Positions 7,973 to 15,770 of a stretch of 23,006 bases of DNA are shown piece after piece. Made by a program: the position numbers and the translations under genes. Under the pieces are notes generated by a model. That model did no database searches, had not been told where the DNA came from, and was given only the letters and a program-made list of their open reading frames with translations. This DNA is from Pelotomaculum sp. UBA1371. Its GTDB lineage: Bacteria; Bacillota; Desulfotomaculia; Desulfotomaculales; Pelotomaculaceae. The stretch covers positions 1 to 23,006 of the forward strand of contig DBRJ01000049.1 in the NCBI GenBank assembly GCA_002305915.1. Reading direction: 5' to 3'. The first letter of the stretch is position 1; each line of letters opens with the position of its first letter.

Positions 7973-9145
7973 GTGAGGTTCGGTAAAAACTGGAAGTTTA
8001 AAATTACACCCTTCAGGATTCTCCTGATCATCTTCGTACTTATTGCTGCTGCAGCCGCCCTTTACCGGTTTGTATACGGCCTGGGCGCAGTCACCAACTT
8101 GAGTGACGAGTGGCCCTGGGGATTGTGGATCGGCTTTGACCTGCTTTGCGGTATCGCCCTGGCGGGCGGCGGCTTCAGCACTGCTTTAATTGTTCACGTC
8201 CTGCACAAGGACAAGTACTTGCCCATCGCCCGGGCAGCGCTCTTAACTTCGTTGATAGGTTACATCATTGCCATGGTCAGCCTTTTCCTGGATATCGGCC
8301 GGTGGTTTAACTTCTGGCGGCCCTTCTTCTACTGGGGCTACCACTCCGTGTTATTTGAGGTATTCTGGTGTATCTCCCTTTATACCACAGTTCAAGTCCT
8401 GGAATTTGGAGATATCTTCTTTGAAAAGGTAAAATGCGCTCCCCTGAAAAAGATCCTGGGCGCCCTCATGACACCATTGCTGATTCTTGGTATTGTTTTA
8501 CCTTCTTTGCACCAGTCATCCCTGGGCTCACTGTATATCGTTGCGGTGGACCGGCTTTATCCCCTGTGGTGGTCCATGCTGATCCCGTTCTTCTTTGTCT
8601 GGTCCGCTTTCTTCCTTGGACCGGCCATGGTCACCGTGGAAGGCACGCTGGCGGCAAGGGCTTATAAGAGAGAACCGGAAATGCACATTTTTGAAAGCCT
8701 GACCAAGGTTACTCTGGTTATGATGATCATTTACCTCATAGTTAAGATTGTTGATCTGGTCTACCGGGGTGTCTTCTCCATGGCTTTCAACGGCTCCTTT
8801 GAAAGCAATATGTTCTTAATAGAAATGATTGTGTTCGTAATTGTTCCAATCATCATGTATTCCATTAACTCCATCCGGACAAAACTCTGGGGTGTATTAA
8901 CAGCATCAATCCTGGTTGTTGCCGGTGTTATCTTCAACCGCATGAACGTGGTCTTTACCGGTATGGCCGATGCCATGGGAGGGCACTACTTCCCCACCAT
9001 TTGGGAATGGCTGATTACCATCGGCATGTGGAGCGCCCTCGTCCTGCTCTACTGCTTCGTCGTGGAGAACTTCCCGATTCTGCCCAAGGAAGAAAAACAT
9101 ACACATGGCAGCGGCGTAGCTTACGGAAAGGGTATTCATGCCTGA
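7973..9145 (+). CDS. HybB/NrfD-family membrane subunit of the formate dehydrogenase
   Basis: Predicted 390 aa with about ten hydrophobic segments, close to E. coli HybB (392). The N-terminal GLGAVTNLSDEWPWGLWIGFD region and the GFSTALIV and DIGRWFNFWRP segments match the HybB branch of the NrfD/PsrC family. These are quinone-reactive, usually haem-free membrane subunits. It takes the place of the cytochrome b gamma subunit (FdnI) of E. coli, so formate electrons probably pass to menaquinone through it. The start is GTG at 7973 with GGAGGTG 7 bases upstream, only 23 bases after fdhH, so it is co-transcribed. It ends the operon; the terminator follows at 9184. Confidence 0.92.
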   Translation: MRFGKNWKFKITPFRILLIIFVLIAAAAALYRFVYGLGAVTNLSDEWPWGLWIGFDLLCGIALAGGGFSTALIVHVLHKDKYLPIARAALLTSLIGYIIAMVSLFLDIGRWFNFWRPFFYWGYHSVLFEVFWCISLYTTVQVLEFGDIFFEKVKCAPLKKILGALMTPLLILGIVLPSLHQSSLGSLYIVAVDRLYPLWWSMLIPFFFVWSAFFLGPAMVTVEGTLAARAYKREPEMHIFESLTKVTLVMMIIYLIVKIVDLVYRGVFSMAFNGSFESNMFLIEMIVFVIVPIIMYSINSIRTKLWGVLTASILVVAGVIFNRMNVVFTGMADAMGGHYFPTIWEWLITIGMWSALVLLYCFVVENFPILPKEEKHTHGSGVAYGKGIHA

Positions 9146-9183
9146 GGTTATAATTGAGTTAATGTTGTAAATACAGATAATAA

Positions 9184-9222
9184 ACCCTCAGGGGAATTAA
9201 CTCTCCTGAGGGTATTATTTTT
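9184..9222 (+). terminator. Intrinsic terminator of the formate dehydrogenase operon
   Basis: A 12-base-pair stem (ACCCTCAGGGGA with TCTCCTGAGGGT, one G-U pair) at 9184-9213 is followed by ATTATTTTTT. It lies 38 bases after the HybB-like gene, and it separates that gene from the convergent tatA. Confidence 0.92.
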
Positions 9223-9358
9223 TAAGCTATAGAAAATAGGGTAACAGCTATTCACATAATAATAATCCCTAAACTCAGCATTAATGTCTAAGATGCATTT
9301 TGTCTGTATTTTTTAAACATTTTTTAGTATACGCTTTTATGAAGAGTTGTTATTGAGT

Positions 9359-9595
9359 CTATTTAGCAGGCTTGTCCACAGCGACTTTGGCAGCCTGCTG
9401 AACCTCTTCCTTGATGTCTTTAATATCCTTTACTGCTTCTTCCACTTCACCAAAGCTGGCAGCCGAAGCCCTTCGAAACTCGTTTAGTGTTTTTCCCAGG
9501 GATTTTCCCACTTCCGGCAATTTGCGCGGCCCGAAAACAACCAGTGCTATAACTAAGATTAAGATGAGCTCTGACATGCCCAGGTTTGGAAACAT
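9359..9595 (-). CDS. tatA: Second TatA-family translocase subunit
   Basis: Predicted 78 aa. It has the TatA layout: a membrane helix (ELILILVIALVVFG), the FGPRKLPEVGK hinge, an amphipathic helix (KSLGKTLNEFRRA) and an acidic then basic tail. It resembles the 71-residue TatA at 2403-2618, which suggests a duplication, but it is on the opposite strand and converges on the formate dehydrogenase operon. A G-rich ribosome binding site (GAGAGGGGG) lies upstream of the ATG. It may add TatA to the same translocase or serve general Tat export. TatB function cannot be excluded from sequence alone. Confidence 0.9.
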   Translation of the reverse strand: MFPNLGMSELILILVIALVVFGPRKLPEVGKSLGKTLNEFRRASAASFGEVEEAVKDIKDIKEEVQQAAKVAVDKPAK

Positions 9596-9740
9596 GATCT
9601 ACAATACCCCCTCTCTCCACATTTCAATAGCCTTCCCCTTTTCATCTTAAATCCAATACATGGCTATAATGATGGTCATAATAGTTATAATACATCTATA
9701 TCTGTATTTCTTGCAAAAAACGAAACTTCCTGCTACTCAA

Positions 9741-10085
9741 TTATACTTCCCTGCTGGAGATACTATTTAATAGCCAACCGACCAGACTGGTAATGATGGC
9801 GCCCCAGAAAGCGCCCCAGAAACTGTATACGGTAAACCCGGGAACAATCCATGAAGCGATGATGAAGGCAAAAGCATTAATAATAATGATAAAGAAACCC
9901 AGGGTTAAGATTGTTATGGGAAGAGTAAAAAGAATCAGAACAGGCCTGATAAAGGTGTTGATCAGCCCTAAAACAAGGGCTGCCAGCAGGGCCGAAAACA
10001 CACCCTCGATCCGGAACCCCGGGATTAGGGCGTCTGCAATCAACAGGGCCAGGCTGTTCATAAACAGTGTAAGAACCCAGTTCAT
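9741..10085 (-). CDS. YvlD-like small membrane protein (phage holin superfamily IV)
   Basis: Predicted 114 aa, almost wholly hydrophobic with four membrane segments (about residues 3-20, 27-46, 50-75 and 85-107). The pattern LINTFIRPVLILFTLPITILTLG is typical of the YvlD family, PF04020, often labelled phage holin though usually chromosomal. Its function is not settled; some members are linked to envelope stress. There is no phage context here. Its ribosome binding site is weak. It shares strand with tatA2 (145 bases away), with no sign of shared function. Confidence 0.82.
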   Translation of the reverse strand: MNWVLTLFMNSLALLIADALIPGFRIEGVFSALLAALVLGLINTFIRPVLILFTLPITILTLGFFIIIINAFAFIIASWIVPGFTVYSFWGAFWGAIITSLVGWLLNSISSREV

Positions 10086-10278
10086 AGCTTCTTTACCTTT
10101 AGCGTAATTGTATCGATCCTGCGATCAGGTGTTAAATTTTTAAGGCATAACCGGTTCAAAATAAAAACCTCCTGAAAAACATCTTACCACTCTTCTGCTC
10201 TTTCCACCAGACATATTTTAATTAGCCAACGTTCCAATAATTGTTCTAACTCAAAATCCTTTTTCTACTTAAGAAAAA

Positions 10279-11346
10279 TTATAGTTTCATTATTTTCTCT
10301 TCATCCAGATCTGAAACGCCCGCATCCTGGAAGGACGCCATTTCGTGCATAATTTTAATTGACGCCTCAATCAGGTGCATGGCCAGGGCGGCCCCGGTAC
10401 CTTCACCCAGCCTCATTTTAAGATGAATAACAGGAGTCAGGCCTAAAAGCTTCAACATCAACCGGTGTCCCTGCTCCTGGGAAAGGTGGGATGCAATCAT
10501 GAACTGACGGGCGCCGGGATGTAACTTGCTGGCAATCAGAGCCGACGCGGTGGTGATAAACCCGTCAATTAATACCGGAACCCGTCTTGCCGCAGCAGCC
10601 AGGATAACCCCTGCAAGTCCCGCTATTTCCAGCCCCCCTACCTTGGCTAAAACATCCAGTCCGTCGTCAGGATCGGGCTGGTTGACTGCCAAAGCCAGCT
10701 CAATAGTTCTGATCTTTCGTTCCATAACCTCATTATTGATCAGAGTCCCCCTTCCAGCTACCTCCATGGCCTTATAACCACCCAGAACTGCCAGAATGGC
10801 GCTGCTGGGTGTGGTGTTGCCAATACCCATATCACCAATAGCCAGCAGGCCGGCTCCCCTGTCAATTTCTGAATTGGCGACCTCAATTCCAACTTCCAGG
10901 GCCTTTACTGCTTCTGCCCTGTTCATTGCAGGCCCGGCGGCAATATTGCCTGTTCCCGGCCTAATCTTCCGCTTTTGCACTCCCGGACAAACGGGCCCGG
11001 CAACGCCCACGTCTACTACAATAAGCCGCGCCCCCGCATGTTTAGCCAGGACGCCCACCCCGGCGACCCCACTAAGAATAGCCGGCAACATCTGGGCGGT
11101 GACCTCCTGGGAAGCAATACTCACCCCTTCCTCTACCACACCATGATCGCCTCCCATAACAATTATTACCTTATCCTCGATTGAAGGTCTGGGAACACCT
11201 GTGATACCGGCCAGGCGGACTGCTATTTCCTCCAGGATACCAAGGCTTCCGGGAGGTTTAATCAAACTGTCCAGGTGTTTCTGGGCCTGTTCCATGGCTC
11301 CCCTGTCCAATGCGCCGATCTTTCCTATTGTCTCTTGCAGCAGCAT
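10279..11346 (-). CDS. cobT: Nicotinate-nucleotide--dimethylbenzimidazole phosphoribosyltransferase
   Basis: Predicted 355 aa, the usual CobT length. CobT transfers phosphoribose from nicotinate mononucleotide to the lower-ligand base and makes the alpha-ribotide used in the nucleotide loop of cobalamin. Visible are MGGDHGVVEEGVS (about residues 64-76), GDMGIGNTTPSSA, and near the C-terminus RLGEGTGAALA, whose Glu (residue 315) corresponds to the family's catalytic base. ATG at 11346 has AAGGAG 9 bases upstream. A cobalamin riboswitch and terminator precede it, so expression should fall when B12 is plentiful. No other B12 synthesis gene is in the window. Confidence 0.95.
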   Translation of the reverse strand: MLLQETIGKIGALDRGAMEQAQKHLDSLIKPPGSLGILEEIAVRLAGITGVPRPSIEDKVIIVMGGDHGVVEEGVSIASQEVTAQMLPAILSGVAGVGVLAKHAGARLIVVDVGVAGPVCPGVQKRKIRPGTGNIAAGPAMNRAEAVKALEVGIEVANSEIDRGAGLLAIGDMGIGNTTPSSAILAVLGGYKAMEVAGRGTLINNEVMERKIRTIELALAVNQPDPDDGLDVLAKVGGLEIAGLAGVILAAAARRVPVLIDGFITTASALIASKLHPGARQFMIASHLSQEQGHRLMLKLLGLTPVIHLKMRLGEGTGAALAMHLIEASIKIMHEMASFQDAGVSDLDEEKIMKL

Positions 11347-11390
11347 TCAAACCTACTCCTTTACATTTTATTTTTGCTACCGGTAAGTTT

Positions 11391-11427
11391 AAAAAAATCC
11401 ACAGCCTAAAAAGGCCGTGGATTTTTC
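11391..11427 (-). terminator. Leader terminator between cobalamin riboswitch and cobT
   Basis: On the minus strand, ATCCACGGCC pairs with GGCTGTGGAT and a run of seven T follows. One pair is G-U on the minus strand but would be A-C on the plus strand, which points to the minus strand as the functional one. It lies between the aptamer and the cobT ribosome binding site, as expected for a transcription-terminating off switch. Confidence 0.88.
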
Positions 11428-11472
11428 CATCATCCATCGGGTTACCCCTTCTCACCGAGGGGTCTCTTCAAC

Positions 11473-11622
11473 AACAGGCAGGTCTCCTGGCTTTCGTTCA
11501 TCGCCTGCCGCAGCCTTCCCGGCAAACACCGGTGGCGCAAATGCGGCTGCTCCCGGTAACAGTGGCGGGACCGCTCAGGTTTTGCACCTGATTCCCTATT
11601 CTCCCTTTAAGGGCACCTGTTG
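11473..11622 (-). promoter_or_regulatory. Cobalamin riboswitch upstream of cobT
   Basis: The minus strand carries the hallmarks of the AdoCbl-type aptamer: the core GCGGTCCCGCCACTGT (plus 11559-11574), the B12 box GCCAGGAGACCTGCC (plus 11477-11491), and a closing P1 helix CAACAG / CTGTTG at the two ends. It is followed by a small ACCCCT/AGGGGT hairpin (11444-11463) and the leader terminator. Binding of adenosylcobalamin is expected to favour termination and reduce cobT expression. Confidence 0.93.
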
Positions 11623-11761
11623 AATGATTTTACATATTTTTATCACTACATATTTCTGTAATAGACGCCAAATATCCTGCACTCAAAGGAAACTTTCTAC
11701 TTTTAAAACACCGAATTGTTTAAACTTGCTTTTTAACCTGTTTTTGGGCATCAACTTAAGG

Positions 11762-14488
11762 CTACTTAACCCACCAGTTGATTACCCTGCTTACAACTGT
11801 TGCAGTTTCAGCACGGGTCGCTCCGTCGAGGGGCCGGAAAAGTCCGTCACTTCCCTTGAACAACCCGGCAGCAGAGACTCTCGCCACGGCATCCCGGGCA
11901 AATCCGGGAATGGTACTGGAATCTTTATATTCCACCTGCTCTTGGGAATTTTTCGGATCTTTGGATCCTTCCATCGCTTCTTGCTCTTCTTTTTTTTCTT
12001 GCTCTACCGTATCTTCCAGACCCAGCGCCCGGCTGATCATCACTGCCATCTCGCCTCTTGTAATCCGGGCCTCCGGTGCAAAAGTACCGTCCGGGTAACC
12101 CGTGATAACACCCCGGGAAAAGGCTGCTGAAACAGCCGGTCCAGCCCAGGCCGGGATACCATCCTTAAAGGCGGGGTCGCTTTCAGGCGCCGGCCACTGC
12201 AGGGCGGCCGCCAGGAAGGATACAAACTGCGCCCGCGTTACTCCCTGGTCGGGTCCGAAGCTCCCATCCGGAAAACCTTTGGCCACTCCCCTGGCTGCCA
12301 GGCTGCGGATGTCCTCATTGGCCCAGTGTTTGCCTGTATCGCTGAAGGACGGCCCGGGGCGCTGGTCATCCACCAGGACAATTGTACCAAACTCCCAGAG
12401 CCTTGCTGAAATAGAGCCGTCGCCCTGTTCCCCGGTCTCCGTACCAGACGGTTGCTCCCGCCACTGGGCAGCTTCAGTGTCCCATAACCAGATAGCCGGA
12501 CGACCGGCTATTGTGTCCGCATTGTATTGCCAGTTCAGCTGCCAGGGAACCTGTGTACTCGTTATTTCCTCTTCTTCTGCTGGTTCAACCCGAACAGCGC
12601 CGGCAGACAGGCAGTCGGAGGGCAGCTCAGCCGGCATTTCAGCCTCCATCAGCCTGAATTCAACTGGCTTGGCAACACTCCAGGCAGGGAAAAGGACCTG
12701 AATCCGGTTTTCGATGTTAATCTCAGAATTCTCTTCAGGAACTGCCTGCAATTTAAAGCTGGGCGGCTGAACCTGCACCGGGACGCTGGCGGTAAGGCCC
12801 TGGAAGGAGGCCTGGATAAATCCTGAACCGAATTTATTTGCTGCGGTAAATTTACCGTCAACAATTTGGCCCAACTCCCTGTTGTCCAGGGACCACTTCA
12901 GATCAGTTGGCTCCAGGTCAAAGATTTCCCCGAAGTGCGTGCTTACCTTCACAGACAGCGTTGCGCTCTGCCCGGGTTCAAGCTCCAACGAAGCAGGTGC
13001 AATCGACAAACTGGACAGGGACTCGGGTCCGATAACCCGTATTGTCGACTTGCTGCTCACATTCCCGTACTCGGCCGTGATTGTTGCGCTTCCACCGGCC
13101 CCGGGAATAAAGATGTTCCCTTCAAATACTCCGGCCGGGGCGGGAGAAACCGTCCACTCAACTTGAGCCGGCCCGATCCGGAAGGGATTGTAGTATTCAT
13201 CGTAGCCTTTCGCTGCAAACTTACCTTTGGTACCGGTCAGGATCACAGCCGGGCCGCTTATATTTAGCCCCTTTAATTCACCCTTGGGAGCTGTGGAAAA
13301 CAAACCGATGGCATTGGGTACGGCACGCTGGGCAAGGCCCTGGGGAAGGTTGATCAAACTGGCTTCGGTGTCCCCCAGATGACGGGCTGCCAGAGTTGTT
13401 GAGCCGCCTCCGTCCAGATTAACAGCCCGCCAGACGCCCAGGGAGATCAAGAATCCTGCCAGTTCTTCCTGGGTCATACCCCTGCTCAGCAGGCTTCCGT
13501 CAGACGCAGACTGTTTTTCCACGGCTACAAGATAAAGGGTGTTTTCATCCCTGGAAATTCCAACAGCGGTCCGGGCGTTGTTTCCTGGTATATTTTGTGT
13601 AAAGTATGCCGGGAGTTGTCCGTCTTCTACAAGAAGGGCCTGTCCCCCCACAGCAGCCAGCAGTTCCTCACCCCGGGGACGCACCGAGTATGTATAGCTT
13701 ACTGTGGAACCCACCGGCAGGTTTTCGAGAATGTAAGCGGCAGCCTGTCCATGCCCTTTGAGAATAAATCCGTCTTTTGGTATCGGCACTCCGGGCTGGT
13801 CGACCAGGACTTGCTGGACAACCCCCTTACTCACAACGGCTTCCACCACCCCTGTGAGATCCGGCAGTTTTCCCCTGCTGGTGGCTCCCCACATGGGGTC
13901 GTACAGGTTAAGGGTTTCGCTATCCGAAGATATACCCGACATAAACAGATAACCCGGTTTATTGATCCCGGACAGGGGGAAACTTTTTTGATTTTCGGCC
14001 GTAACCTGTCCGGAAAACTCGAAGATCTCCAGTAACGCCGTTTTATCCACTGTTAAACCAAAGCCGTACATATCGTTGCGCAGGGCGGGACTTTCAATCA
14101 GCCGTCCGTCCTGATAGACCAGGCCAATGGGCCTGCCGCTCTCCTTCATCTGGAAGTAATCGCCGTTTATGGCTGCTACCGCACCTGTGCGCCTGGCCAT
14201 TTCCAGTACAGGCTGGTTCTTGTTTAAAGTGCCGTCGGCCCCGATCACCGTATCTACCTTCAAATAAGGATCAGTCAAGTCTATCTTCAGAACATAAACA
14301 TTTAAAGGTCCCTCGCTGGTTTGAATGGCAACGGTTTGCAGAACCGCTCCCCTGGTCAGGATCTCTTCGCCGGTCTTTTTACTGATCTCCTGGTAGGCGC
14401 CGGCCCAGGACGGCAAGACCAGGTTGAGCGCCAGAACGGCAATGATGATCTTTCTCCAAAACTTAACTATGGAACGTTTACCGCGCAA
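11762..14488 (-). CDS. Exported phosphodiester glycosidase (NAGPA-type) with Ig-like and SLH domains
   Basis: Predicted 908 aa. An N-terminal signal peptide (basic MRGKRSIVKFWRK, then hydrophobic to about residue 32, WAGA) precedes a phosphodiester glycosidase domain (PF09992, about residues 45-400) with the family motifs AAINGDYF and VNLDGGGSTTLA. Next come two bacterial Ig-like regions (about 405-580), a linker with unclear fold, and three S-layer homology repeats (about 715-765, 774-824 and 854-905). A charged Glu/Lys-rich insert separates repeats 2 and 3. SLH repeats usually bind pyruvylated cell-wall polymers, so this is a surface enzyme that may trim glycan-phosphodiester links; the substrate is unknown. 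I chose TTG at 14488 because AGGAGG lies 9 bases upstream; the upstream TTG at 14506 would overlap that site. Confidence 0.9.
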   Translation of the reverse strand: MRGKRSIVKFWRKIIIAVLALNLVLPSWAGAYQEISKKTGEEILTRGAVLQTVAIQTSEGPLNVYVLKIDLTDPYLKVDTVIGADGTLNKNQPVLEMARRTGAVAAINGDYFQMKESGRPIGLVYQDGRLIESPALRNDMYGFGLTVDKTALLEIFEFSGQVTAENQKSFPLSGINKPGYLFMSGISSDSETLNLYDPMWGATSRGKLPDLTGVVEAVVSKGVVQQVLVDQPGVPIPKDGFILKGHGQAAAYILENLPVGSTVSYTYSVRPRGEELLAAVGGQALLVEDGQLPAYFTQNIPGNNARTAVGISRDENTLYLVAVEKQSASDGSLLSRGMTQEELAGFLISLGVWRAVNLDGGGSTTLAARHLGDTEASLINLPQGLAQRAVPNAIGLFSTAPKGELKGLNISGPAVILTGTKGKFAAKGYDEYYNPFRIGPAQVEWTVSPAPAGVFEGNIFIPGAGGSATITAEYGNVSSKSTIRVIGPESLSSLSIAPASLELEPGQSATLSVKVSTHFGEIFDLEPTDLKWSLDNRELGQIVDGKFTAANKFGSGFIQASFQGLTASVPVQVQPPSFKLQAVPEENSEINIENRIQVLFPAWSVAKPVEFRLMEAEMPAELPSDCLSAGAVRVEPAEEEEITSTQVPWQLNWQYNADTIAGRPAIWLWDTEAAQWREQPSGTETGEQGDGSISARLWEFGTIVLVDDQRPGPSFSDTGKHWANEDIRSLAARGVAKGFPDGSFGPDQGVTRAQFVSFLAAALQWPAPESDPAFKDGIPAWAGPAVSAAFSRGVITGYPDGTFAPEARITRGEMAVMISRALGLEDTVEQEKKEEQEAMEGSKDPKNSQEQVEYKDSSTIPGFARDAVARVSAAGLFKGSDGLFRPLDGATRAETATVVSRVINWWVK

Positions 14489-14806
14489 AGCTGATACCCT
14501 CCTCAAGATGTCGAAGAAGCTTTAAACATCTTATTTTTGTGCATATTATTAACCAGTCAGTCAACTTGCCAGTTGTTGGACCATGGCTGTCCGGTAAATA
14601 TTTGGCAACCGGGGGAAGCTCAAGACCTACCGAACCGGAAGCCTTGTCCCTGTAAAATAGATCCACCTCCTGTATTAAATGACGTCTGTGGAACACTTTT
14701 AGTTCTACATAAAGGATCATAATACCAAATATTTTTTGACTTCCTGATTATAGATCAACGGCAGAGGGACTTCAAGAAAAGCTCAGGATATGAAGAATTA
14801 TGAAAA
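14489..14806 (-). other. Intergenic leader with several hairpins before the SLH protein
   Basis: No gene is seen in these 318 bases. On the minus strand the part at 14555-14660 is rich in pairing: GGACAAGGCT with AGCCATGGTCC forms a long-range helix (14640-14649 with 14578-14588), CCGGT/ACCGG (14590s and about 14610) forms an inner hairpin, and CAACT/AGTTG (14562-14575) another. The 3' GTCC arm can instead pair with the nearer GGAC (14589-14592), which would be an alternative fold. I could not match it to a known riboswitch class. Confidence 0.4.
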
Positions 14807-15727
14807 TTAAATTTGTGTCCTACACCCTGTATAGATCCGGTTTAAACCGGCCTTTTTCGCCCACTTCAGCGCCTCCCTGAATTCTCCGGGCGTTATCCGC
14901 CTGTTCAACTCCTCGTACTTAAAGGCCTTAAAAGTCGGGTAATACTGGTCCATTAGATTTATGAAGGTGTCCAGGGAAATCTCCCTGGACAGGAACTCCA
15001 ACACCTTCTCTGTCCCGGCCAGATTGCCGGGCAAAATAAGATGCCGGACCAAAAGACCCCGCACAGCCAGCCCTGTGTCGTTGATGATCAGGTCTCCGAC
15101 CTGTCTGTGCATCTCTTTAATAATACCTTTGACCACAGTAAAATAGCCGGCGGCACCGGTGTATTTTCTTCCGGTGTCATCGTCTCCGAACTTGATGTCC
15201 GGCATATAAATATCCACAACACCATCCAGCAAAGCCAGTGTTTTCAGGGAATCGTACCCACCGGTATTATAAACCACGGGAATCTTCAAACCCCTGGCGG
15301 CGGCAGGCGCCAGGGCTTCCAGAAATTGAGGAACGAAATGACTTGGTGAAACCAGGTTGATGTTGTGACAGCCCATCCTCTGCAGGTGCAGCATCAGGCC
15401 CGCCAGTTCGCCGGGTGAAATTTCGTCACCCTTACTCTCCTGGCTGATCTCGCAGTTTTGACAGAATTCACAGCGGAGATTGCAGTGGGTAAAAAATATT
15501 GTCCCGGAGCCTTTTTTGCCAACAAGGGGGGCTTCTTCCCCAAAATGCGGGCCGTAGCTGCTGACGGCGGCGTACCTGCCTGCCCTGCAGATCCCCAGCT
15601 CACCATGGAGGCGGTTGACCCGGCAGGCCTGGGCGCACACTGTACACTCTTCCAGCAAGGCAACGGCCTGCTCAGCCCTTTTTTTCAACTCTTTTGGATC
15701 CAGCCTGACATATGCGCTTTTTTCCAC
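14807..15727 (-). CDS. PflX-like radical SAM protein (COG1313 type)
   Basis: Predicted 306 aa. The radical SAM cluster motif CNLRCEFC gives C82, C86 and C89 (CxxxCxxC). An N-terminal Cys group (C28, C31, C35, C47; CTVCAQACRVNRL then GICRAG) marks the PflX branch related to pyruvate formate-lyase activases. The central VYNTGGYDSL and DIYMPDIKFGDD segments also fit the family. The substrate of this branch is unknown. The start is GTG at 15727 with AGGAGGG upstream. It lies 43 bases downstream of the ThDP enzyme on the same strand, so the two are probably co-transcribed. No pyruvate formate-lyase is visible in the window. Confidence 0.87.
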   Translation of the reverse strand: MEKSAYVRLDPKELKKRAEQAVALLEECTVCAQACRVNRLHGELGICRAGRYAAVSSYGPHFGEEAPLVGKKGSGTIFFTHCNLRCEFCQNCEISQESKGDEISPGELAGLMLHLQRMGCHNINLVSPSHFVPQFLEALAPAAARGLKIPVVYNTGGYDSLKTLALLDGVVDIYMPDIKFGDDDTGRKYTGAAGYFTVVKGIIKEMHRQVGDLIINDTGLAVRGLLVRHLILPGNLAGTEKVLEFLSREISLDTFINLMDQYYPTFKAFKYEELNRRITPGEFREALKWAKKAGLNRIYTGCRTQI

Positions 15728-15770
15728 AAAAAATCCCTCCTGAACAGGGGCCAGCCGCAGTTTGCGGCTC

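Noticed and set aside
9741..10085. Prophage remnant, from the holin-type name
   Set aside because: The YvlD family is commonly chromosomal. No phage structural or integrase gene lies nearby.
11310..12130. Several plus-strand open frames across the cobalamin leader and the SLH gene
   Set aside because: They fall in the riboswitch or opposite the coding strand of a domain-rich protein, and show low-complexity composition without a ribosome binding site.
14578..14650. GEMM (cyclic di-GMP-I) riboswitch
   Set aside because: A few blocks resemble GEMM (GGTAGGT, GACAGCC), but the GAAA-loop hairpin and the GACGCAAAGCC core are not present.
14478..14720. 80-codon minus-strand frame before the SLH protein
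   Set aside because: It overlaps the N-terminal region and ribosome binding site of the SLH protein and has no recognised pattern. The region looks like structured leader RNA instead.
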